A stretch of 20,311 nucleotides of DNA, taken from a virus. The translations under genes were made by a program, and so were the position numbers. Location of the stretch: positions 1 through 20,311 of IMG/VR virus record IMGVR_UViG_3300009285_000787; one strand, 5' to 3'. The notes beneath the pieces are model-generated. The model saw only the letters and a list, made by a program, of their open reading frames with translations, was not told the origin of the DNA and made no database searches. Below are positions 10,666 through 18,431 of the stretch, one piece after another (positions within the stretch are counted from its first letter, which is position 1; each line of letters starts with the position of its first letter).

Positions 10666-11154
10666 ATGGACAAGATCGAGAAGCTGACGACCGAGCAGGA
10701 AGCGCAGATCGCGGCGCTGCGCGAACGGTTTTTCGCGCAGGCGACGAGCACTGAGCCCGCGGACCGCCTGCGTGCGGAAGCGGCTGCGCGCAGGCTGGCG
10801 GAGATCGGCGGCGTGAAGGTCAACGCGGTCGTGTGGGCCAAGTCGGCGCAGGACGGGCGGCATGAATACGAGAAGGCGGGGGCCTCGCTGTGGGACTCGC
10901 TGTGGGCCTCGCTGCGGGCCTCGCTGTGGGACTCGCTGTGGGACACCGGCTGGACGGCGTTCTACGCCGCTGGGCGCGACGTGCTCGGCGTCGAGTACGA
11001 TCCGAAGCAAGCCGAGATCCTGCGGCTGCACGAAGAGATCGGGGCCTCGTGCTTCGCACTGTGGATCGTGCCTGGCACGGTCATTCTGTGCGAGCGCCCG
11101 AGCAAGTGCGAGGTCGTCGACGGGCGCCTCGTCGGTATCGAGTGGAAGGAATAA
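10666..11154 (+). CDS. Hypothetical protein with SLWDSLWA repeats
   Basis: This encodes 162 residues. The N-terminal helical region (LTTEQEAQIAALRERFFAQA) is followed at about residues 71-90 by tandem five-residue repeats of the form SLW(D/A) (GASLWDSLWASLRASLWDS), encoded by 15-bp DNA repeats. The C-terminal part holds LFxLW-like aromatic stretches and ends EVVDGRLVGIEW. As I recall, similar (D/A)SLW or (D/A)SVR repeats occur in DUF6745-type proteins of high-GC bacteria and phages; this is unverified and their function is unknown. It sits between the regulator and the nuclease. Confidence 0.75.
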   Translation: MDKIEKLTTEQEAQIAALRERFFAQATSTEPADRLRAEAAARRLAEIGGVKVNAVVWAKSAQDGRHEYEKAGASLWDSLWASLRASLWDSLWDTGWTAFYAAGRDVLGVEYDPKQAEILRLHEEIGASCFALWIVPGTVILCERPSKCEVVDGRLVGIEWKE

Positions 11155-11157
11155 GCG

Positions 11158-12423
11158 ATGGCCATCTACACCGTTCAGACGCCCCTCATCGTCCACGGCA
11201 CCGAGGGCAAGCTGCGCGTGTCCAACAGTTCGCGCAACGCCTACACCAGGTGCCGCCGGTACTACCAACTCAGCAACGTGATCGGCCTCCGGAGGAAGGT
11301 CGACCCCATGCCCCTGTCGGCGGGCAAGCTGGTGCACGAGATGCTCGCCCGCTGGTACATGGGCTCCGACGTGCTCGAATGCGAGGCGGCCATCGACGAG
11401 TGGCGCACGAAGGAACTCGAGATCGCCAGCACCTCGGAGTACGGGCAGCCCGACAAGATCGAAGAGACCGCGACGCTGGCCCGCGACGTGCTCGAGCGCT
11501 TCGTGGCCAAGTACCACGCGGACCGCGAGCACTTCGAGGTGCTGGCCGTCGAGGCGCCCTTCGTCGTGCCACTCCCCGCGCCCACCGAGAGCGGGGCGTG
11601 GCGCGCAGACCGCCGGTACGCGTACACCGGCGTGTTCGACCTGGTCGTGCGTGACCTGCGCACCGGTCAGGTGGTCATCTACGACCACAAGACCACCACC
11701 GACACCAACCTCGACGCCTTCGAGAAGAACGCCCGTGACGGTGGCCACGGCCAGCGCGTGGGCTACGTCTACGCGGCCCGCTACTTCTTCGGCTCGGACG
11801 TGTGTGCGCTGGGCTACGACGTCATCAGGAAGAAGATCCCCAGCCGCGTGGAGACGACGCAGTGCCCGACGTGCAAGGGCGTGGGCAGCGTCGACGGCGA
11901 GCCCTGCGTGGCCGGCGCGTCGTTCGCTATCTACAAGGCGGGCGAGAAGAAGGGCCAGGCCAAGCCGACGTGCAACGGGTCGGGCATCGGTGGGCTGTCG
12001 AGCAAGGTGCCCGACACCACGGCGGTGCTGTACCGCCAGGCGGTCGACGCGCTGCGGGCGAAGAACCCCGGGCTCGACCTCGCGAACTTCGACCCCGCGC
12101 TGGCAGAGCTGCTCACCCGCGGCGACCGGTTCCTCTACCGCTTCGTCATGGCGGTGGCAGAGGACGAGATCTGGCGCTGGGCCCGCGACCTGCACGCCAT
12201 CACGCACGAGATGGGGCGGTCGGTGGCGAAGTTCGCGCGCAACCCGGGCGACGAGACGCACTGGTTCCGCAACCTCGACGCGTGCAACCCGATCGGACGG
12301 CGGTGCGTGTACTTCAACATCTGCATGTACGGGGGCGAAGACGCGCAGAACTGGGAGCGCGTGCCGGTCGACCCGTTCCAACCCGCCGAAGCCGCGTTCG
12401 GCATCACGCAAGAGGAGGAATAG
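11158..12423 (+). CDS. PD-(D/E)XK nuclease, RecB/Cas4-like
   Basis: This encodes 421 residues. The N-terminal SNSSRNAYTRCRRYY (C32) and LSAGKLVHEMLARWY (His in a GxxxH motif) match the start of RecB-family PD-(D/E)XK proteins. Catalytic residues are D161 (GVFDLVV) and D176-x-K178 (IYDHKTTT). A C-terminal cysteine set C376, C383 and C389, together with C32, fits the 4Fe-4S cluster of Cas4/AddB-type nucleases. A separate insertion with CPTCKGVG (and a later PTCNGSG) may bind zinc. It probably trims DNA ends for recombination with the ATPase that follows 3 nt later. GGAAGGAA precedes the ATG. Confidence 0.9.
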   Translation: MAIYTVQTPLIVHGTEGKLRVSNSSRNAYTRCRRYYQLSNVIGLRRKVDPMPLSAGKLVHEMLARWYMGSDVLECEAAIDEWRTKELEIASTSEYGQPDKIEETATLARDVLERFVAKYHADREHFEVLAVEAPFVVPLPAPTESGAWRADRRYAYTGVFDLVVRDLRTGQVVIYDHKTTTDTNLDAFEKNARDGGHGQRVGYVYAARYFFGSDVCALGYDVIRKKIPSRVETTQCPTCKGVGSVDGEPCVAGASFAIYKAGEKKGQAKPTCNGSGIGGLSSKVPDTTAVLYRQAVDALRAKNPGLDLANFDPALAELLTRGDRFLYRFVMAVAEDEIWRWARDLHAITHEMGRSVAKFARNPGDETHWFRNLDACNPIGRRCVYFNICMYGGEDAQNWERVPVDPFQPAEAAFGITQEEE

Positions 12424-12426
12424 CCG

Positions 12427-13680
12427 ATGAAGTTGCCCACGCAGAAGACGGCGCCGGTGTTCGACGTGTCGTCGCAGTCGGTGCTGGTGTACGGCCGCCC
12501 CAAGATCGGCAAGTCGACGTTCTGCTCGAAGGCCGACATGGCATTGTTCCTGGCGACCGAGCCGGGGCTGAACAGCCTCGACGCGTACCAGGTGCCGATC
12601 GTCAACTGGCCCGAGTTCCTGGAGGCGTGCGCGGAGGTGGCGAAGGGTGGCCACGCGTTCAAAACGGTCGTGCTCGACACGGTCGACAACGCGTACCAGT
12701 ACTGCGCCGACTTCGTGTGCGAGAAGTGGAAGATCAAGCACCCCAGCGACCTCGCGTACGGCAAGGGGCAGGGGTTGGTGAATCAGGAGTTCCACCGTGC
12801 GCTCACGAAGCTGGCGGCGCTGCCGTACGGGCTGATGCTCACGAGCCACGCGGTCGATCGTGAGATGGAGTCGTCGACGGGCAAGTTCATGAAGACGACG
12901 CCGACGCTGCCCGAGGGTGCGCGCAAGATCCTCCTGGGCTTCGTCGACATCATCCTGTACGCCGACGTCGAGATGGCCACCGACGCAGCGGGGAACACGG
13001 TCTACAACCGCGTCCTGCGCACGAAGCCGAACAAGCACTACGAGGCGGGCGACCGTACGGGGCGCTTGCCTGCGACGCTGCCGATGGACTTCGGCGCGTT
13101 CATCGGGGCGCTGGCGGTGGACGCGCCCGAGTTCGAGAACGGGATCAAGATCCGCGGGAGCGAGACGAAGCCCGTGGCGGCCACGAAGCCCGTGGTCAAG
13201 CAGACGGCGAGGGTGGAGCCCGCGGCCACCGTCGCACCCGTCACCACGTCCACCGTGGCCACCCCCGCCGTGGTCGAAGCCACCGACAAGCACCCGCCCG
13301 TCGAGGCCTACGCCGACGACGTGGCGCGCGAGCAGTCGCAGGCCACCGACTCGACGACCACCGAGACCGCCGGCTCCGATGCGCAGGCGGCGATGGCCAC
13401 CGACCCCGCGCCGGCGATCCCGCACGTCGAGGGGCCCACGCTGGCGCCCGGTGATGAGCACGTCGAGAAGCTGGTGGGCGTCGAAGAGATCAAGGCCATC
13501 CGCGCGCTGTTGAAGAAGAACGCGGTCGACGAGGTGGCGGTGCTGACCGGGTACCAGATCGCGCGGCTGGAAGACCTGCCGCTGAAGAAGTACACGGGGT
13601 GCATGGGCCGGCTGCAGAAGAGCGGCAAGGGTGCGACGAAGACCACCGCCGGCGTCGGCGCGGTCATGGGCGCGAAGTAG
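12427..13680 (+). CDS. RecA-fold ATPase, Sak4-like single-strand annealing/recombination protein
   Basis: This encodes 417 residues. The N-terminal RecA-like domain has Walker A GRPKIGKST (23-31) and a Walker-B-like KTVVLDTVDN near 80. It matches the phage nucleotide-binding/Sak4 family annotated as AAA_24. Residues about 245-345 are a low-complexity Ala/Thr/Pro/Val linker (PVTTSTVATPAVVEA). A short C-terminal helical domain (EIKAIRALLKKNAVDEVAV, then GYQIARLEDLPLKKY) follows. Sak4 proteins work with an SSB in DNA recombination, and the SSB-like gene is next, 30 nt on. Such a long linker and C-terminal extension are not usual for Sak4 proteins as I know them. Confidence 0.88.
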   Translation: MKLPTQKTAPVFDVSSQSVLVYGRPKIGKSTFCSKADMALFLATEPGLNSLDAYQVPIVNWPEFLEACAEVAKGGHAFKTVVLDTVDNAYQYCADFVCEKWKIKHPSDLAYGKGQGLVNQEFHRALTKLAALPYGLMLTSHAVDREMESSTGKFMKTTPTLPEGARKILLGFVDIILYADVEMATDAAGNTVYNRVLRTKPNKHYEAGDRTGRLPATLPMDFGAFIGALAVDAPEFENGIKIRGSETKPVAATKPVVKQTARVEPAATVAPVTTSTVATPAVVEATDKHPPVEAYADDVAREQSQATDSTTTETAGSDAQAAMATDPAPAIPHVEGPTLAPGDEHVEKLVGVEEIKAIRALLKKNAVDEVAVLTGYQIARLEDLPLKKYTGCMGRLQKSGKGATKTTAGVGAVMGAK

Positions 13681-13710
13681 ACCACCAACCAGGAACGGGA
13701 GGGAACGCAG

Positions 13711-14226
13711 ATGGCGAGACAGGTGAGCGTCGGGACCGCGAAGAACGAGTTCAAGCTGTGCCCGGTCGGTCGGCACGTGGCCCGGATCACGAAGGCCGAG
13801 TACCGCAAGACCGAGGGCAGCGAAAAGGAAATGAACGAAGTCACGTTCCGCGTGCTGGAAGGGCCCGGAGCGGACTGCACGATGCGTGAGACCTTCTGGC
13901 TCACGAGCGACAAGACGTACGAGCGCTACGACCTGTTCTGCGCGGCGCTCGGCATTCCGAAGGGCACGCAGGTCGATCCCAACGACCCGTGGAGCGCTCT
14001 GGTCGGGCGCACCATCGCGATCAAGGTCAAGCACGAGGACCGCGAGCACAACGGCGAGACGTACACCGACGCGCGGCTGTCGGGGTTCGTGGGATGGGAC
14101 GCGGTCGACAAGGCGAAGTACCCCGACGTGCCCGCGGGCGAGAAGGGCGGGCACGCGAACCCCGATCCCACGGGCAGCGGTGCGGCGGCGCAGGATCATG
14201 ACGATTCGAGCGATTTGCCGTTCTGA
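13711..14226 (+). CDS. DUF669/SSB-like single-stranded DNA-binding protein
   Basis: This encodes 171 residues. The body (KNEFKLCPVGRHVARITKAE, then EVTFRVLEG, then WSALVGRTIAIKVKHED) fits the DUF669-type fold, thought to be an OB-fold ssDNA-binding protein of phages. The C-terminal end is DHDDSSDLPF, which closely resembles the DDDIPF acidic tip by which bacterial SSB recruits other replication proteins. Its position between Sak4-like and RecD2-like genes supports an SSB role. GGGAGGGAA precedes the ATG. Confidence 0.85.
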   Translation: MARQVSVGTAKNEFKLCPVGRHVARITKAEYRKTEGSEKEMNEVTFRVLEGPGADCTMRETFWLTSDKTYERYDLFCAALGIPKGTQVDPNDPWSALVGRTIAIKVKHEDREHNGETYTDARLSGFVGWDAVDKAKYPDVPAGEKGGHANPDPTGSGAAAQDHDDSSDLPF

Positions 14227-14248
14227 GCCCAGCAAGATCAACGACTTC

Positions 14249-14284
14249 CCCCGCGCGCTACCGGGGTCTTACGCCGGCGCGGGG
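14249..14284 (+). other. Intergenic inverted repeat
   Basis: CCCCGCGC (14249-14256) pairs with GCGCGGGG (14277-14284) with a 20-nt loop, in the 94-nt gap between SSB-like and helicase genes. There is no U-tract. It may attenuate or process the transcript. Confidence 0.45.
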
Positions 14285-14320
14285 CCAAAGTGCTGAACCG
14301 ACAACCGGGAGGGGTCCCAG

Positions 14321-16537
14321 GTGGCAGAGCAACTCGAAGCGACGATCATCGACGTGTTTCAGCCCAAGAAGGGCGAGGCATGGGGAGTGGCCACCGTGAC
14401 CACCGGCCACGTGTCCGACTCCACCTCGCGGCAGTCGACGAAGGACACGATCTCGGTGGTCGGCTCGGTCGGCATGGCGAAGATCGGCGAGGTGCTGGTG
14501 GCCACCGGGCGCTGGGTCGACCACCCCACCTACGGCCGGCAGTTCAAAGCCGAGACGGTGGCGTTCAAAGCCCCCACCAAGCGCGAGCCCCTCATCCGCT
14601 TCTTGGCGTCCACAGTGTCGGGCATCGGCGAGACGCGGGCTGCAATGATCGTCGACCACTTCGGAACCGACGCGATGCGCATCCTCGACGCACGCCCCGA
14701 CCTGCTGCGAATGGTTCCCGGGCTGCCGCGCTCGCTGGTGCCCAAGATGGTCGAGGCGTATCAGGCCGCGCGCTGCACGAAGCACCGCGACATCCTGCTG
14801 TACCTGCAGACCGCAGGGGTGGGGCCCAAACTGGCCGGGCGTATCGTGGCGAAGTACGGCGACAATGCCGAAGAGGTGATCGCCGAGGACCCCTACGTCT
14901 TGATGACGGAGTTCTCTGGGGTGGGGTTTTTGACCTGCGACAAGATCGCAGACCAACTCAGCATCCCCGCCAACGACCGGCGCCGGCTGCGTGCCGCGCT
15001 CGTGTACCACATCACTGAGGACTGCGAAGGCCAAGGGCACACCCACCTACCGACCGAGGGGCTGGTCGACCGCCTGGGCGACAAGATGCGCAAGACGCGC
15101 GACGTGGAGACCGTGGCGATCCGCACGTACCTCAAGGAGCTGCTCGACGAGGGGACGATCGTTTTCGAGGACGGCCGGCTGTACCTGAGCAGGACGCACC
15201 AGACGGAGATCACGGTTGCCACGCGCTTGGTGGAGATCGCTGAGTCGCGACGGGCGGTGGTGCCAGGCGTGGCCAACGAAGCGATCGCGTGGGCAGAGGC
15301 TGAGGACGGGATCACGTTGACCGATGAGCAGCGGGCCGCGGTACTCGCTGCCACTGCTGGCGGGCTGCTTTCGGTCACGGGAGGTCCTGGTACGGGCAAA
15401 TCGTGCGTGACTCGTGCCATCGTCCGCGCGCTAGAGAACCTGCGGATCTCGTATGCGCTGTGTGCACCCACGGGCAAGGCGGCGCAGCGGTCCACCGAGG
15501 CCACGGGTCGTCACGCCACGACGATCCACCGGCTGCTGGGGTTCAAGGGCGACGGCTTCGAGTACAACGCGGGGAACCAACTGAGCGCGGGCGTGGTCAT
15601 CATCGACGAAACCTCGATGGTCGACCTGACGCTGGCTCGCGCGCTCCTTGTGGCCATGCGGCCAGGCGCTGCGCTGGTGCTGGTTGGCGACGTCGACCAG
15701 CTCCCGAGCGTGATGCCTGGCTCAGTCCTCGACGACGTGATCAACTCGGGGCTCGCCACCGTCGTCAGGCTCACGACGATCCACCGGCAGGGCAAGGGCT
15801 CTGCGATCTCGCTGGCGGCTGCCACGGTGAACGCAGGCGGTCGACCTGATGGGCCCAGCCCCTACAGCGAGCCCGGTGCGGAGTTCGCGGTGGTCGCGCT
15901 GAAGGAGAGCAACGCGATCGCGGACGCCACGGAGGACCTGGTGTTACGGGCTCGCGAGGTGTGGGGCTTCGACCCCGTGCGCGAGGTGCAGGTCATCACG
16001 CCGATGAAGAAGTACGCGTCGGGGGTCATCGAACTGAACCTCCGGCTGCAGCAGGCGCTGAACCCCGTGCAGCTCGGCGTCGGTGAGGTGCGCGCCCACG
16101 GCGATGCCTTCCGGCCTGGCGACAAGGTGATGCAGACCAAGAACGACTACCAGCGGATGGTTTTCAACGGCATGGTGGGCTACGTGGCCTCGGTGGACCC
16201 GCAATCGAGCCGGCTCACGGTGGCGTTCGCGGACGGTGACGACGAGGTTGTGGCGTACGACCGGGAGGACCTGGCGCACCTGGTGCTCGCGTACGCTTGT
16301 ACAGTGCATAAACTACAAGGGTCAGAATCGCCCGTTATCGTGTTTCCTCTTGATCCATCACACTGGTTCATGCAATTTAGGGCATTGGTATACACCGGCA
16401 TCACGCGGGCTCGCAAGCGGTGCGTGCTGGTGGGCGACGTGGCGAAGGCGCAGTCGAGGTACCGTGCCAAGAAGCGCGACGAGCGAGTCACGTGGCTGGC
16501 GTCGAGGATGCGCGAGATCGCCAAGACGAGGGGGTGA
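14321..16537 (+). CDS. recD2: RecD2-like superfamily 1 DNA helicase
   Basis: This encodes 738 residues starting at GTG 14321 (GGGAGGGG upstream), close to the usual RecD2 length. An N-terminal OB-like domain (1-90) is followed by helix-hairpin-helix repeats (FLASTVSGIGETRA, LQTAGVGPKLAGRIVAKYG, EFSGVGFLTCDKIA). Walker A GGPGTGKS is at 354-361 and motif II DETSMVD at about 429-435. LVGDVDQLPSVMPGSVL and the C-terminal VHKLQGSE (662-669) with YTGITRARK are further hallmarks of 5'-to-3' RecD helicases. It likely acts at replication forks or recombination intermediates. A 95-bp patch around 16298-16392 has AT-rich codons unlike the rest. Confidence 0.95.
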   Translation: MAEQLEATIIDVFQPKKGEAWGVATVTTGHVSDSTSRQSTKDTISVVGSVGMAKIGEVLVATGRWVDHPTYGRQFKAETVAFKAPTKREPLIRFLASTVSGIGETRAAMIVDHFGTDAMRILDARPDLLRMVPGLPRSLVPKMVEAYQAARCTKHRDILLYLQTAGVGPKLAGRIVAKYGDNAEEVIAEDPYVLMTEFSGVGFLTCDKIADQLSIPANDRRRLRAALVYHITEDCEGQGHTHLPTEGLVDRLGDKMRKTRDVETVAIRTYLKELLDEGTIVFEDGRLYLSRTHQTEITVATRLVEIAESRRAVVPGVANEAIAWAEAEDGITLTDEQRAAVLAATAGGLLSVTGGPGTGKSCVTRAIVRALENLRISYALCAPTGKAAQRSTEATGRHATTIHRLLGFKGDGFEYNAGNQLSAGVVIIDETSMVDLTLARALLVAMRPGAALVLVGDVDQLPSVMPGSVLDDVINSGLATVVRLTTIHRQGKGSAISLAAATVNAGGRPDGPSPYSEPGAEFAVVALKESNAIADATEDLVLRAREVWGFDPVREVQVITPMKKYASGVIELNLRLQQALNPVQLGVGEVRAHGDAFRPGDKVMQTKNDYQRMVFNGMVGYVASVDPQSSRLTVAFADGDDEVVAYDREDLAHLVLAYACTVHKLQGSESPVIVFPLDPSHWFMQFRALVYTGITRARKRCVLVGDVAKAQSRYRAKKRDERVTWLASRMREIAKTRG

Positions 16538-16539
16538 CT

Positions 16540-17622
16540 GTGGCAGAGCCGTTGAAGTTTCCCGCGCCGTACTTTGGAGGCAAGTCCAAGATCGCACCGC
16601 AAGTATGGGAGCGCATCGGCGCGGGCGTGCCCAACCTCGTCGAGCCCTTCGTGGGGTCGGGCGCCTTCCTGCTGGCGCGACCGGGCGGAAAGCCTCGGGG
16701 CTGCGTCGAGACAGTGAACGACGCGAGTGGCTACCTGAGCAACGTGTTTCGCGCGTTGCAGGCAGACCCCGACGCGGTGGCACGGCACGCAGACCGCCCG
16801 GTGAACGAGCGCGACCTTGAGGCGATCCATTGGTGGCTGCTGACGGAAGGGGCTGCGCGGCTCGTGCCGTTGGCGGGTGACTTTCGCGCGTTCGATGCGG
16901 AGGTGGCGGGGCTATGGATCGCCGGCGCATGTTGCTGGATCGGCGGGGGCTGGTGCTCAGGCGAAGGCCCGTGGCAGTGGACGGGCAGCGAGTGGGCGAA
17001 GCGCGACAGCGCGAGCCAACTCCCGCACGTAGGCGACCCGGGGATGGGCATCAACCGCCAACTCCCGCACGTAGGCGACCCGGGGATGGGCATCAACCGC
17101 CAACTCCCGCACGTAGGCAACCCGGGGATGGGCATCAACCGCCAACTCCCGCACGTAGGCGACCCGGGGATGGGTGGCGAACGAACCGAGTTCATCCGCG
17201 CCTGGTTCACGCGCCTGTCTGCACGCCTGCGCGACGTGCGCGTTGCCTGCGGCGACTGGTCGCGCGTCATGGGCGACTCGGTGACGTTCCGCCACGGCTT
17301 GACCGGCGTGTTCCTTGATCCGCCCTACCACGGCGCGGGCGTCGAGTGGCAGCACGACGGATACGCGCCGGACGCCAGCGGTGCAGACGTGTGGGCAGAC
17401 GTAACCGCGTGGTGTCGCGAGAACGGCAACAACCCGCTGCTCAGGATCGCGCTCTGCGGCTACGAGGGCAGCCCCGGCGTGCCGGAGGGATGGGAAGCGA
17501 TGGCCTGGAAGAGTCATGGTGGCTATGGATCGCAGGGAGACGGGGCCGGGCGTGCCAACGCGATGCGCGAAGTGGTCTGGCTGTCGCCAGCATGTCTCGA
17601 ACCGCAAGGAAGGCTCCTGTGA
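16540..17622 (+). CDS. D12-class N6-adenine DNA methyltransferase
   Basis: This encodes 360 residues. The start PAPYFGGK (8-15), SAM-binding motif PFVGSGAF (36-43), VNDASGYLSNVFRAL and catalytic DPPY (260-263) are diagnostic of Dam-like D12 methyltransferases. In place of a normal segment between 160 and 212 is a tandem QLPHVGDPGMGINR repeat. GTG 16540 is chosen for GAGGGGG spacing; GTG 16534, overlapping the helicase stop, is an alternative. It probably methylates phage DNA at adenines to avoid host restriction. The ATGA-type overlap with the next gene indicates coupling. Confidence 0.92.
   Translation: MAEPLKFPAPYFGGKSKIAPQVWERIGAGVPNLVEPFVGSGAFLLARPGGKPRGCVETVNDASGYLSNVFRALQADPDAVARHADRPVNERDLEAIHWWLLTEGAARLVPLAGDFRAFDAEVAGLWIAGACCWIGGGWCSGEGPWQWTGSEWAKRDSASQLPHVGDPGMGINRQLPHVGDPGMGINRQLPHVGNPGMGINRQLPHVGDPGMGGERTEFIRAWFTRLSARLRDVRVACGDWSRVMGDSVTFRHGLTGVFLDPPYHGAGVEWQHDGYAPDASGADVWADVTAWCRENGNNPLLRIALCGYEGSPGVPEGWEAMAWKSHGGYGSQGDGAGRANAMREVVWLSPACLEPQGRLL
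17017..17174 (+). repeat. 42-bp in-frame tandem repeat in the methyltransferase
   Basis: Three complete 42-bp units (17017-17058, 17059-17100, 17101-17142) and a 32-bp partial one (17143-17174) encode QLPHVGDPGMGINR. Only one base differs (GGCAAC in unit 3). Near identity at DNA level indicates recent expansion. Confidence 0.93.
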
Positions 17623-17966
17623 TGCACGCCACCGACCGCCGCATCCTCACCGCCCTCGCCCTGCTCCCCTTCGAAGCCACCGCCGCGACGATCGCGCGCT
17701 CCATCCCGGTGGCCCGCTCGACGCCTGGTCGCCACCTGCCAGCGCTCGAAGCGGCTGGGCTGGTGCGCTCGCGGTGGGACGAGCAGGCGTCGGTGATCGG
17801 CGCGCTGGTGTGGCGGCTCACGGGCAAGGGGCGGGCGCTCGCGGAGACGATCGCGCGTGACAACGAGGGGCTCGCGGCTGAGGCGATCGGGGCGGGCGGG
17901 GATGGGGCCACAGAGGGCGCTGGCGACGTGGCTGGTGACGTGGCTGACGAGGGGCCGCGATCGTGA
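17622..17966 (+). CDS. Winged-helix (MarR/ArsR-like) small protein
   Basis: This encodes 114 residues. The first ~75 residues fit a winged helix: TDRRILTALALLPFEATAAT, a helix-turn-helix with IARSIPVARSTPGRHLPALEAAGLV, then a wing (RSRWDEQASVIGALVWRLTGKG). The tail is low-complexity Gly/Ala/Asp (GAGGDGATEGAGDVAGDVAD). It overlaps the methyltransferase stop, so it is probably coupled to it. It could regulate the operon or modulate the methyltransferase. This is inferred from fold pattern only. Confidence 0.75.
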   Translation: MHATDRRILTALALLPFEATAATIARSIPVARSTPGRHLPALEAAGLVRSRWDEQASVIGALVWRLTGKGRALAETIARDNEGLAAEAIGAGGDGATEGAGDVAGDVADEGPRS

Positions 17967-18013
17967 CCGCGCAAGCCTCGCAGGCTGACACGACGGCGAT
18001 CGCGAGATTGGCG

Positions 18014-18043
18014 TTGACGGGGTGCGCGGGGGTGGCGTATCTT
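18014..18043 (+). promoter_or_regulatory. Promoter for the replication-initiator/primase unit
   Basis: There is a -35 box TTGACG (18014-18019), an 18-bp spacer and a -10 box TATCTT (18038-18043), the TAnnnT type. Predicted start near 18050, 150 nt before the next gene. A short frame 17963-18166 crosses this promoter; I do not regard it as a gene. Confidence 0.68.
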
Positions 18044-18085
18044 GGCCGCGCTGGCTGCTCTGTTCGACAAAACAATGACTCGCGC

Positions 18086-18136
18086 CCCCTGGCGGTGGGA
18101 CCTCTCTTCGGAGCGGCCAGCCCCCACCGCCAGGGG
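18086..18136 (+). promoter_or_regulatory. Long leader hairpin with UUCG loop
   Basis: CCCCTGGCGGTGGG (18086-18099) is a perfect 14-bp complement of CCCACCGCCAGGGG (18123-18136). The 23-nt apex holds a small CTC-TTCG-GAG hairpin with a stable C(UUCG)G tetraloop. It lies in the untranslated leader, about 35 nt after the predicted transcript start. It has no U-tract, so it is more likely a stability, attenuation or protein-binding element than an intrinsic terminator. Confidence 0.75.
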
Positions 18137-18203
18137 TCAACGCGAGCTTGCGTGCGTCTGGGGTGAGCGTCACGGAGGGGTCCAGGACGCGGGGAGGTGC
18201 GGG

Positions 18204-18431
18204 ATGAAGGTGCGTGCATCGCTGACCGAGAAATTCTTTTGCTGGGATTGCGGGTTTGAGCACCGCGTCGTTGTGGAGATCCATGCGTCGGAAGAAACCG
18301 ATGCACCTCCGATCAACAAGAACACGTTCTGCGCCGAGTGCCTTTTGCATTACGCGAAGGAGGCAGCGCGGTACGAAGAGGCGCTGGTGGCCGCCGATTC
18401 GACCATGGGCTGGATCGGTGACGAAGAATGA
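18204..18431 (+). CDS. Small zinc-finger protein
   Basis: This encodes 75 residues. C13-x2-C16 (FFCWDCGFEH) and C43-x2-C46 (NTFCAECLLHY) form two knuckles, consistent with one zinc site. The C-terminus is a helix and ends GWIGDEE. ATG 18204 follows GGGGAGG by 6-7 nt; the longer upstream reading includes the leader hairpin and is rejected. It overlaps the replication-initiator gene (ATGA at 18428), suggesting coupled expression and perhaps interaction. Confidence 0.75.
   Translation: MKVRASLTEKFFCWDCGFEHRVVVEIHASEETDAPPINKNTFCAECLLHYAKEAARYEEALVAADSTMGWIGDEE

Noticed and set aside
10228-14241. 1,337-codon open frame on the minus strand
   Set aside because: It lies antisense to five well-supported genes. 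Its translation is rich in Arg, His, Val and Leu with no domain, as expected from the antisense of GC3-rich codons.
17017-17174. CRISPR-like or iteron-like 42-bp repeats
   Set aside because: No unique spacers; the repeats are in frame inside the methyltransferase coding sequence.
17963-18166. Short frame beginning GTG and overlapping the previous stop
   Set aside because: It crosses the 18014-18043 promoter and the left arm of the 14-bp hairpin; its product is low complexity with no motif.
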